A DNA stretch of 12,105 nucleotides, taken from positions 1-12,105 of the forward strand of contig JAGHBT010000153.1 of NCBI GenBank assembly GCA_021160845.1, written 5' to 3'. Positions 5,461 through 12,105 of this stretch are shown here, in pieces. Positions within the stretch are counted from its first letter, which is position 1. The number at the start of each line of letters is the position of its first letter. Under the pieces are notes generated by a model that worked only from the letters and a program-made list of their open reading frames with translations, did not search any database and was not told the origin of the DNA. This DNA is from a bacterium (GTDB lineage: Bacteria > Krumholzibacteriota > Krumholzibacteriia > Krumholzibacteriales > WJIX01). A program made the translations under genes and the position numbers.

Positions 5461-6555
5461 ATGAGAGTTGCAGCGATATTATGGGAAATATCACATCCGG
5501 GTGGATTGAATACCGGGAATGAGATTTTTCGAGCTGTTGCCAAGAAACTTGGCGATGTGTTTCATGTATACCTTTCTGGAAAACAAAAAAAGGCACCTGT
5601 GCTTTATCCTCGCCCTGTTGTGAAGGGTGGGGGCACCAGCTCGGGTGTTCGATATGATGGTTTTCTTTCTCACAATCCCAGATTAGCAAAGGCATCAGTG
5701 AATTTTTTAAGAAAGAAGGGCTATGATTTAATTTTGTTGGTATATCTTGCACCACATCCTACAAAGTCATATGGAAGAAAGCCAATTTTCAAATATTTTT
5801 TGGACTTGTTGAAAGATCATTTTGAGATTCGTGGATATATTCGAGATGGCTATTGGGATACATACGCAGAATTTGGAGAAATTGCAGCACAATATTGTTC
5901 AAAGCTTTTTGTGGTTCAAGAAGCATATGCAAAACCTTTACCATCACATTTGAAAAAGAAGGTTAAAGTTGCACCACAGCCATTCATGCCACTTTTTAAT
6001 GGTGAAATTGAAAAGGAAAGAGTTATCGCATGGACACCGCAATGGAAAAAGATGAAAGGAATATATCCGTTTGTCAGAGCTATTCCAAAACTCCGAGAGC
6101 TCAACTGGAAAATTGAAATGTATAATGGTGGTATAGAATATTTTTACATACGAAAACAAGACTTATGGGAGCCGGTCACGGATGTCATCACAGGGAAAGA
6201 AGGCAATTCGGATGTGGTTTATTATGGTTGGAAAAACATAGCAGATATTCACAAAATTTTGGCACGTGTGATGCATATCGTTGATTTTCAAGGTTTTAAG
6301 TCGAAATATTCGCATTATGTTGGTAGTATCAATCACACAATGGTTGAATCGTTATATTATGGAGCCGTTCCAGTTGTTTATCATGCGGTCACAAAGACAA
6401 TTCCAAAAGAGTTTGTGTGTCCGATCAAAAATGTGAATAACTGGGTAGAGGAATTCAAAAATTGCAAATATACCGATTTTGATGTTCAAAAAGCGAGGGA
6501 ATGGGTCATGGAAACGCATAATGCAGAGCGAATATATTGGGAGGTGACAAGATGA
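5461..6555 (+). CDS. GT-B glycosyltransferase (GT4-like)
   Basis: This encodes 364 residues from an ATG four bases after the ParB-like stop, with GGAG at 5450-5453. Family features: an N-terminal Gly-rich loop GGLNTGNEIF (residues 14-23) for the acceptor/donor cleft; the second Rossmann half begins near IAWTPQWKKMKG (189-200), where GT4 enzymes have the K that contacts the donor phosphates; MVESLYYGAVPVVY (294-307), with Glu296, is the E-x7-type donor-binding motif. It should transfer a nucleotide-activated sugar with retention. There is no signal peptide, so it is cytoplasmic. The stop overlaps the next start (ATGA), so it is translationally coupled to the deacetylase. Acceptor and sugar are unknown. 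DNA, a host surface polymer, a virion protein or a small molecule are the options. Confidence 0.82.
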   Translation: MRVAAILWEISHPGGLNTGNEIFRAVAKKLGDVFHVYLSGKQKKAPVLYPRPVVKGGGTSSGVRYDGFLSHNPRLAKASVNFLRKKGYDLILLVYLAPHPTKSYGRKPIFKYFLDLLKDHFEIRGYIRDGYWDTYAEFGEIAAQYCSKLFVVQEAYAKPLPSHLKKKVKVAPQPFMPLFNGEIEKERVIAWTPQWKKMKGIYPFVRAIPKLRELNWKIEMYNGGIEYFYIRKQDLWEPVTDVITGKEGNSDVVYYGWKNIADIHKILARVMHIVDFQGFKSKYSHYVGSINHTMVESLYYGAVPVVYHAVTKTIPKEFVCPIKNVNNWVEEFKNCKYTDFDVQKAREWVMETHNAERIYWEVTR

Positions 6556-7058
6556 TCTATGTAATTGAACCGCACTGTGATGATGCATTTTTATCGTTAC
6601 ATGAATACATCAAAACATTCAAACCTTCAATTGTGAGTGTGTTTGGAGATAAAAAGCGGTATAAGGAAAGTGAAAAATATTCTGCCGTGATGGGTGTGCC
6701 GCATTATATAGTTCGTGATGAAGAAGGTTTGAAAAAGTTTTTGAAAAAGCTCGATCCTGATTTGGATGTTGTGTTGGTACCAGTAGCAATTGAACACAAG
6801 GAACATCAATTGGTTCGAAGGATTGTAGAAAAAAATTTTTGTGGTTATGTGTATTATTATGTGGATCAACCATATGGCATGAAGGTCAAGAATTCGAAAA
6901 CATTATGGCGTATGTTGATTATGAAAAAGCTTGAATGGTTTTCAAGACCAAACGCAAGAAAATGGCAATATTCAAAGATTTACAAATCACAGGCAAAGTT
7001 ATTTTATTACAACGAGACGCTTCTTAAGAATTCCTTTGAAATGGTGGTGAGAGAGTGA
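6552..7058 (+). CDS. PIG-L/LmbE-like N-deacetylase, compact
   Basis: This encodes 168 residues from ATG 6552, which has GGGAGGTGA just upstream. The family signature is clear at the N-terminus: VIEPHCDDAF with His8, Asp10 and Asp11, corresponding to the P-H-x-D-D metal and catalytic motif. Further on, IEHKEHQLV (His82, Glu84, His85) replaces the usual H-P/x-D-H, providing the third zinc ligand. Members remove acetyl from GlcNAc residues in GPI, mycothiol, bacillithiol and some antibiotics. It is shorter than typical members (over 200 residues) and has a basic, aromatic C-terminus. Overlaps at both ends (ATGA, GTGA) couple it to the glycosyltransferase and the radical SAM gene, so it probably deacetylates a sugar placed or built by the former. 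Confidence 0.78.
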   Translation: MIYVIEPHCDDAFLSLHEYIKTFKPSIVSVFGDKKRYKESEKYSAVMGVPHYIVRDEEGLKKFLKKLDPDLDVVLVPVAIEHKEHQLVRRIVEKNFCGYVYYYVDQPYGMKVKNSKTLWRMLIMKKLEWFSRPNARKWQYSKIYKSQAKLFYYNETLLKNSFEMVVRE

Positions 7059-8344
7059 AAAATGTTGATGTAAACAAGCTTGGAACATATGCGACGCCGA
7101 GAATTTCGGCTGAAATTTTTGATTGTTCTATGCCAATAGTTCTTGATACATATCAAATATGTTCATTTGGGTGCTTGTATTGTTTTGCAAGATTCCAGAA
7201 TTCCTACATAAGAAATCTGGTCAAGCGTCAAAAAGTGATGAACACCAAGCGAGTGCAAAGACTTTTTCAAAACGCCTTGGAAGGGATTCCACCACAAACA
7301 AGATTGGAGCAAGCATTTTCGAAATTTATAGCGCAAAAAAGGGTAATACAATGGGGCGGGTTATCTGATCCGTTTGATATGTTTGAAAAGCAATACGGAA
7401 AAACGCTTGAAATGCTGGAATTTTTGAGCGAATACAATTATCCGCTTTCATTTTCTACGAAAGGCACATGGTGGGTATACGACGAACGATATCGAGAGCT
7501 ATTCAAAAAGAACAAAGACAATTGGCATGTGAAAATCTCCATTATCACACTTGATGAGGATAAAACCAGAAAAATTGAACCAGGAGTACCAACACCAAAA
7601 GAACGACTTGCTGCTTTGGGCGAATTGGTAAAAATGGGTGTGAATGTAACTCTACGCTTGAGACCGTTTATCATTGGAGTATCAACTGAAACATGGAGGG
7701 ATTTGATAGATGAGGCAGCAAAGTTAGGTGTAAAGGTAGTCACGACGGAATTTTTATGTGTTGAGTCTCGAGCTTCACAATCAACAAGAGAGCTATTCAA
7801 ACGCTTATCAAAATATGTGGGGTATGATGTATTCGAGTTCTATAAAAAACATTCACCCAACGCAGGACTTATGAGATTGAATTTCAACATCAAGGTTCCA
7901 GTTTTCAAAGCTATGCGAGATTATGCTCATGAAAAAGGGATGGTATTTGTATCATCTGACCCTGCTGGAAGATTTTTAAATGATTGGGTCAATTGTTGCG
8001 GAGTTCCACCTGATTGGAATGACTTCAAAAATCACTATGGCAAAGCCGTTCTCATTGCGAGGGAAAAAGGTGAAGTGAAATTCTCCGATTTGAATTGGGA
8101 ATGGGATCATGTAAAATACGAAAGGGCACCAGGGTGGAATAGAGGAGGCAATCGTGTGACGGCAAAGTATTTAGGATGGAGTATGAATGATTTGTTAAAA
8201 TATTACTGGAACAACACAAAGTCATGGAAATCTTTGAGAGCGTATGGACTTGTGCCTGCGAGAAAGGACGAAGATGGCAATATAGTTTGGAAAATGCCAG
8301 AAAAGCTTGTAGAATTATATCATGAAAGGATACCGCAAGCTTGA
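7055..8344 (+). CDS. SplB-like radical SAM enzyme
   Basis: This encodes 429 residues from a GTG (GGTGGTGAGAGA upstream; GTGA overlap with the deacetylase). The Fe-S motif C-x3-C-x2-C is Cys36-SFG-Cys40-LY-Cys43 followed by FAR. Downstream are GGLSDPFDMFEKQYGKTLEM (101-120), the S-adenosylmethionine/glutamate region of the spore-photoproduct-lyase group (COG1533), and EPGVPTPKERLAAL (175-188), then VTLRLRPFIIG (198-208). A Cys-Cys pair (313-314) in WVNCCGVPPDW and a long Trp-rich C-terminal part (about 340-429) go beyond the core barrel. It reductively cleaves SAM to a 5'-deoxyadenosyl radical. The substrate is unknown. Relatives act on DNA photolesions, so a DNA base or nucleoside substrate is plausible, and sugar rearrangement is the alternative. 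Confidence 0.83.
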   Translation: MKNVDVNKLGTYATPRISAEIFDCSMPIVLDTYQICSFGCLYCFARFQNSYIRNLVKRQKVMNTKRVQRLFQNALEGIPPQTRLEQAFSKFIAQKRVIQWGGLSDPFDMFEKQYGKTLEMLEFLSEYNYPLSFSTKGTWWVYDERYRELFKKNKDNWHVKISIITLDEDKTRKIEPGVPTPKERLAALGELVKMGVNVTLRLRPFIIGVSTETWRDLIDEAAKLGVKVVTTEFLCVESRASQSTRELFKRLSKYVGYDVFEFYKKHSPNAGLMRLNFNIKVPVFKAMRDYAHEKGMVFVSSDPAGRFLNDWVNCCGVPPDWNDFKNHYGKAVLIAREKGEVKFSDLNWEWDHVKYERAPGWNRGGNRVTAKYLGWSMNDLLKYYWNNTKSWKSLRAYGLVPARKDEDGNIVWKMPEKLVELYHERIPQA

Positions 8345-8361
8345 ATTTCAGGGGTGAAAGC

Positions 8362-8772
8362 ATGGCTAAACGAGGTAGACCAACAAAATTGACGAAGAAG
8401 TTTTTGAACGAAATACGCAAAACGCTTGAAGAAGATCTTATGCTTGGCATGCCAATCGAATATATAGCTGATGAGCTGGGCATATCCCGAGCTACATTTT
8501 TCAATTGGTTAGAGCGTGGCGAAAAGGAGCAAAAAGGCATATATAGAGAATTTTTAGACCTCGTTAAAAAAGGGCAATCTTTGTTTGTTAAAAGAAACTT
8601 AGCTGTGTTAGCAAAAGCTGAGAAGGATAAAGATACTAACTGGACACCTGCTGCATGGTTGTTAGAACGCCGTGTATCAGATCACTTTGGAAAAAGAGAA
8701 CAACATGAGATAAATGGAGAAGGTTTGAAATGGGTGATAGAATTTGCCGACAGTGAGAGTAAAGGTGATTAA
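8362..8772 (+). CDS. terS: Terminase small subunit
   Basis: This encodes 136 residues from ATG 8362, with AGGGGTGA at 8350-8357 as its site; an upstream TTG at 8341 is less likely. It opens AKRGRPTKLTKKF, a basic start typical of small terminases, followed by a helix-turn-helix (about 36-58: EYIADELGISRATFFNWLERG) for binding the packaging site. An oligomerisation region with WTPAAWLLERR (about 93-103) follows, as in the phage helix-turn-helix TerS proteins that precede PBSX-type TerL. The tail is acidic. The gene immediately precedes and overlaps the large terminase, which supports the call. It recognises phage DNA and regulates the motor during head filling. Confidence 0.88.
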   Translation: MAKRGRPTKLTKKFLNEIRKTLEEDLMLGMPIEYIADELGISRATFFNWLERGEKEQKGIYREFLDLVKKGQSLFVKRNLAVLAKAEKDKDTNWTPAAWLLERRVSDHFGKREQHEINGEGLKWVIEFADSESKGD

Positions 8773-9928
8773 GAAAATTTATAAGTGGCTAAGGGAACAT
8801 AAACGATATAAGACAGTAATTCTCTACGGTGGTGCAGGGGCTGGTAAGTCTTATACTCTTGCACACTTTCTTTTATTTGATATTGCTATGCGTTTGGCAG
8901 ATAAACGAATCTTGGTAACACGAAAAACGAATCCTTCACTGAGATTAACTACTTATCGATTGTTTCTTGACTTGCTGAGTAATTATCAAATACCACACGA
9001 ACTTATTCGGTCTGAGCAGACAATCATCTTGCCTAATGGAACGCAAATAATTTTTCGTGGCATGGATGATCCTGAGAAGGTGAAGTCAGCTGAGTTCAAC
9101 TATATATGGATGGAAGAAGCTACAGAGTTTACATTCCAAGATTATCAAATATTACGAATGCGATTGAGAAGGGCTACAAGTCATAAGAATCAAATCTTTT
9201 TGACTTTTAATCCTGTCTCACCACAATCGTGGATTTACTCAGAATTCTTCGAAAAAGATCACTGGGATGTTGCTAAACTCCAAGTAACTTATAAAGATAA
9301 TCCGTTCTTGGATGATGACTATAAAGCTATTCTGGAAGGTCTAAGGGAAGAAGATGAAACTCTGTATAAGATATACACTCTTGGTGAGTTTGCTACGCCG
9401 GTAAACTTGATCTATACGAACTGGACTGTGAGTGATGATATACCGGAAGGTTTTGATGAGATAATCTACGGAGTAGACTTTGGTTACAATAACCCAACAG
9501 CGGTGTTGAAGATTGGTATAAAAGACAGGGATGTCTATGTGCTGGATGAGATATATAGAACGAAAATGACGAATGCTGATTTGATAGAAGCTTTGAAAGA
9601 TTTTGTGCATGATAGATCGGCACTAATGTATTGTGATAGTGCGGAACCGAACAGGATAGAGGAGCTTTACAGAGCCGGTTTTAACGCTCATCCTTCGGAC
9701 AAATCAGTTAAAGATGGGATTGATTTTGTCAAAAGACATAAAATTGTGTTATCATCTAAGTGTGTTAACACGATTAAAGAGCTGAAAAATTATAAATGGA
9801 AAGAAGATAAAAACGGGAACATTCTTGATGAACCGGTGAAATTCATGAACCATGCTTGCGACGCATTAAGATATGCGGTGTATACGCACTTAGGTAAACA
9901 GCAAAAGACAGATATTATTTTTGTGTGA
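8744..9928 (+). CDS. terL: Terminase large subunit (PBSX/XtmB-like)
   Basis: This encodes up to 394 residues. Possible starts are TTG 8744 (after GGGTGAT), GTG 8753 and GTG 8765, and I cannot settle which. Counting from 8744: Walker A GGAGAGKSY (29-37), Walker B YIWMEEATEF (120-129) with the catalytic Glu, coupling motif TFNP (154-157), then the RNase H-like nuclease with Asp245 (YGVDFGYNNPT), Asp298 (YCDSAEPN) and Asp373 (NHACDALRY). All key residues of both the ATPase and nuclease are present. The protein is a packaging motor that drives DNA into the prohead and cuts concatemers. The order TerS-TerL-(small gene)-portal is that of siphovirus-like genomes. Confidence 0.95.
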   Translation: MPTVRVKVIKKIYKWLREHKRYKTVILYGGAGAGKSYTLAHFLLFDIAMRLADKRILVTRKTNPSLRLTTYRLFLDLLSNYQIPHELIRSEQTIILPNGTQIIFRGMDDPEKVKSAEFNYIWMEEATEFTFQDYQILRMRLRRATSHKNQIFLTFNPVSPQSWIYSEFFEKDHWDVAKLQVTYKDNPFLDDDYKAILEGLREEDETLYKIYTLGEFATPVNLIYTNWTVSDDIPEGFDEIIYGVDFGYNNPTAVLKIGIKDRDVYVLDEIYRTKMTNADLIEALKDFVHDRSALMYCDSAEPNRIEELYRAGFNAHPSDKSVKDGIDFVKRHKIVLSSKCVNTIKELKNYKWKEDKNGNILDEPVKFMNHACDALRYAVYTHLGKQQKTDIIFV

Positions 9929-9938
9929 GGTGATTAAG

Positions 9939-10514
9939 ATGAGTTATAAGGAATATACTCCACACGTGTTGAGGGTAATTTTATCGGATGGTAGTGTGAT
10001 TGATTTGGCTGGAGCTGTTGAAAAATCCGGTAAGGCGTTTATAGTGTATTATGAAGCTGATAGAAAGCTTTTAGAAGGTAAAGCCTTTCATGCATTTACC
10101 GAGCTTATTGTTCCTGGAAGTGGCAGTGCATACTTAGCTTTTACAACAGGAAACAGTCCGGTTTTTGCAAATATTCAGTCCATAACTGCTGGTAATGATA
10201 TCTTAGATATAGAATTTCGAGAGGAAGCGAGCATAACTGGTGGAACACAGGTTAATCTTATTAATAAAGATCGAACGAGTTCTGGAACGAGTACGATTAA
10301 TATTGTAAAAAATCCTACGGTGAACGATGAAGGTGTTATTATAGATAAGACAAAAGTAGGTGAAACGGCTCTGGGTAACATACAGACTGTTTCAAGCATA
10401 AGCGGTTACACCCCCTGGCGGTTAAAAGCAAACACAACATACCTTGTAAAATTGATAAATTCCGAGGCATCGGATATCAATGCTTTAATTCGACTTGAGG
10501 TTTTAGAAGAGTGA
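9939..10514 (+). CDS. Probable beta-rich virion structural protein
   Basis: This encodes 191 residues from ATG 9939, with GAGGTGAT at 9927-9934; an upstream in-frame TTG at 9921 is less likely. The sequence is Ser/Thr/Asn/Gly-rich with many short strands, and no Cys. The C-terminus (YTPWRLKANTTYLVKLINSE, then ALIRLEVLEE) closely resembles the ending of a group of phage structural proteins seen near capsid genes, where a jelly-roll-like domain ends in a P-W-x-L-K-x-N-T-x-Y-L motif. I recall this pattern but cannot name the family. Likely roles are head decoration, fibre or connector. Its place between terminase and portal is uncommon. Confidence 0.7.
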   Translation: MSYKEYTPHVLRVILSDGSVIDLAGAVEKSGKAFIVYYEADRKLLEGKAFHAFTELIVPGSGSAYLAFTTGNSPVFANIQSITAGNDILDIEFREEASITGGTQVNLINKDRTSSGTSTINIVKNPTVNDEGVIIDKTKVGETALGNIQTVSSISGYTPWRLKANTTYLVKLINSEASDINALIRLEVLEE

Positions 10515-10524
10515 GGTGAGACGA

Positions 10525-12105
10525 ATGAAACTCTTCGGTTTTTTTAAAAGAAAACAGGCGAGCGCATTACCTTACACGATGAGTCTTGAAGTTTTCCAAG
10601 AAGCGCCGCAGAAATCTAATAAAGAATATCTCGATTCGTATGGAAGAGTGGCAACGGTATATGCGGCAGTTCGAAAGATAGCGGAAGCGATATCAGCGGC
10701 AACATGGAGGCTTTATCAAACCGAACCTGAATGGCAAGAGATAGAAGCTCATCCTGCATTGAAACTTTTCAATAATCCAAATCAGTTTATGACACGTTCT
10801 GAACTTTTTCATTTAACCGCACAGCATTTGGAGCTTGTTGGAGAGTCAATGTGGCTTTTGGTAAAAGAAAAAAACGGACTAATAATAGGTATCCTTCCAG
10901 TGAATCCTACAAGATTTACTCTAAAGCTTAAGAACAATATACCAAACCATTGGGAATATATGACTACAGATAGCACGATTGAATTACCACTTGAGGACAT
11001 CGTGCATTTTAAATACCCAAATCCGATTAATCCTTACCGAGGATTATCCCCACTTCGAGCCGTGGCACAAACAGTTGACTCTGACTATTATGCAAGTGAA
11101 TGGAATAAGAACTTTTTCTACAACGCTGCTACTCCGAGACTGGCTTTTATATCTCCACAACCGTTGCCTGAGAAAGAACGAAAACGTTTGAGAATGATGA
11201 TTGATAAATTCTACAGCGGAATAAAGAACGCACATAAAGCGATAATTCTGACCGGTGGTCTTGAGGTAAAACCGATACAGATCACACAGAAGGATATGGA
11301 GTTTTTGAACTTAAAGAAATTTAATCGTGAAGAGATAGCAATGGTGTTTGGAGTTCCATTAACAAAACTAGGAATAAACGAAAATGCCAATAGAGCGATA
11401 GCTTATATACAGGATTACACATTTGCGAAGGACACGATAACGCCTAAGCTAGTTCTCTTGAGAGAAGCTTTGAATAAGTATTACCTGTCGAATTGGAATG
11501 AACCGTTATATTTTGACTTTGACTCTATCGTACCGAAAGACGAGGAATGGGAGATAAAGAAATATGTTATGCTGGTGCAGAATGATATCTTAACGATCAA
11601 CGAAGTGAGAGAAGAGCTTGGATATGAACCGGTTGACTGGGGAGATGATCCGCTTTCATGGATAAAGCTTTCCAAGGAAGCAGATGTGAAAAAAGATGCT
11701 GATAAGGAAACAAAGCTGAAATTCTGGGATAGAATTGTAGAAAAAAGAACGGAAGATGAAATTTTTTTTAAAGGCTGGGTAGCACGGAGATTCGAGAAGC
11801 AAAGGCAGAAGGTGCTGGAGAATTTGAAACAAACTTTGAAAAAGAAATCGATTGAAAAGATGACGCAATATGAAGCTGAACTTCTCGCAGAAATGATAAT
11901 CGCTTTTCTTTTAGAACAAGATGAACTTGATCTTTGGAGTGCTATGTATACAGAAAAGATCGGTAGAGTAATGGAAGAAGCGTCTAACATGGTAGCTGAT
12001 GAGTATGGACTGGGATTGAGATTTGACCTGCACAATACAGAAGCTATGGAGATTTTAGAGAAAAGAAGTCAGCGGTTTGCAAAACAAGTCAATGAGACTA
12101 CTTGG
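10525..12105 (+). CDS. Portal protein, HK97-like, with C-terminal extension (partial)
   Basis: This frame is open from ATG 10525 (GAGGTGAG at 10513-10520) to the window end, giving 527 residues and no stop. Residues about 10-385 fit HK97-type portals (PF04860): MKLFGFFKRK start, YGRVATVYAAVRKIAEAIS (39-57), HPALKLFNNPN (76-86), DIVHFKYPNP (158-167), YRGLSPLRAV (171-180), FGVPLTKLG (275-283) and the helical end near 355-368. From about 386 onward is an unusually long helical extension ending at RSQRFAKQVNETTW, which resembles the start of Mu gpF-like minor head domains. The protein is probably a portal-minor head fusion. It forms the dodecameric ring through which TerL pumps DNA. Truncated only by the window edge. 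Confidence 0.92.
   Translation, partial: MKLFGFFKRKQASALPYTMSLEVFQEAPQKSNKEYLDSYGRVATVYAAVRKIAEAISAATWRLYQTEPEWQEIEAHPALKLFNNPNQFMTRSELFHLTAQHLELVGESMWLLVKEKNGLIIGILPVNPTRFTLKLKNNIPNHWEYMTTDSTIELPLEDIVHFKYPNPINPYRGLSPLRAVAQTVDSDYYASEWNKNFFYNAATPRLAFISPQPLPEKERKRLRMMIDKFYSGIKNAHKAIILTGGLEVKPIQITQKDMEFLNLKKFNREEIAMVFGVPLTKLGINENANRAIAYIQDYTFAKDTITPKLVLLREALNKYYLSNWNEPLYFDFDSIVPKDEEWEIKKYVMLVQNDILTINEVREELGYEPVDWGDDPLSWIKLSKEADVKKDADKETKLKFWDRIVEKRTEDEIFFKGWVARRFEKQRQKVLENLKQTLKKKSIEKMTQYEAELLAEMIIAFLLEQDELDLWSAMYTEKIGRVMEEASNMVADEYGLGLRFDLHNTEAMEILEKRSQRFAKQVNETTW

Noticed and set aside
5048..5755. Long open frame on the minus strand (235 codons)
   Set aside because: It lies opposite the ParB-like and glycosyltransferase genes, has Ser/Phe/His-rich antisense-type composition, and overlaps genes with clear family motifs.
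10418..10427. GCGGTTAAAA inside the beta-rich protein gene matches the inverted repeat arm at 18-27
   Set aside because: Only 10 bases, within coding sequence for a WRLKAN-type segment, with no second arm. Treated as chance.
11481..12035. Minus-strand open frame (184 codons) opposite the portal gene
   Set aside because: It is a shadow of the portal frame: Ser/Phe/Ile-rich with no motif.
1..12105. CRISPR array, insertion sequence or integrase/att site
   Set aside because: No spaced direct repeats, no transposase or recombinase frame and no duplicated tRNA end were seen in the window.

Overview
The window looks like part of the genome of a tailed double-stranded DNA phage or prophage. All supported genes are on the + strand, packed with stop/start overlaps (ATGA, GTGA) and strong GGAGG-type ribosome binding sites, and GTG starts are frequent. 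The right end carries terminase small subunit, large terminase and an HK97-type portal in the usual order. The DNA is AT-rich, with many AGA and ATA codons and Lys/Glu-rich proteins. This suggests a thermophilic anaerobic host, such as a member of the Thermotogae or a thermophilic Firmicute, but that assignment is a guess from composition and style.

Layout. (1) 1-230 has no protein gene. It holds a possible -10 box, a perfect 13-bp inverted repeat, and a segment that folds on paper into an 11-bp closing stem around a perfect H-type pseudoknot. It ends at the ribosome binding site of the first gene. (2) 231-4771 is a run of small genes of the middle or DNA-metabolism type. Four have clear families: a membrane-anchored lytic transglycosylase, an Hjc-like PD-(D/E)XK nuclease, an HNH nuclease and a complete dUTPase. 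The rest are small hypothetical or membrane proteins, including a 34-residue single-span peptide. (3) 4775-4846 is a tRNA-Trp(CCA) within the operon. (4) 4881-8344 begins with a ParB/Srx-fold protein. It is followed by a three-gene, translationally coupled cassette: a GT-B glycosyltransferase, a small PIG-L/LmbE-like deacetylase and a spore-photoproduct-lyase-like radical SAM enzyme. (5) 8362 to the window end is the packaging/head module: TerS, TerL, a beta-rich probable virion protein, and a portal whose C-terminal extension resembles the start of a Mu gpF-type minor head domain. The portal gene runs off the window.

The most interesting part is the cassette at 5461-8344. A GT4-like enzyme followed by a PIG-L deacetylase is the logic used to make glucosaminyl compounds (MshA/MshB, BshA/BshB). 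Here it is coupled to a radical SAM enzyme of a family whose founder works on DNA bases, and it sits between a ParB-like gene and the terminase. A DNA or surface glycan modification pathway is a reasonable hypothesis, not a demonstrated one. The second item is the structured leader at 105-195, which I could not match to a known RNA class.
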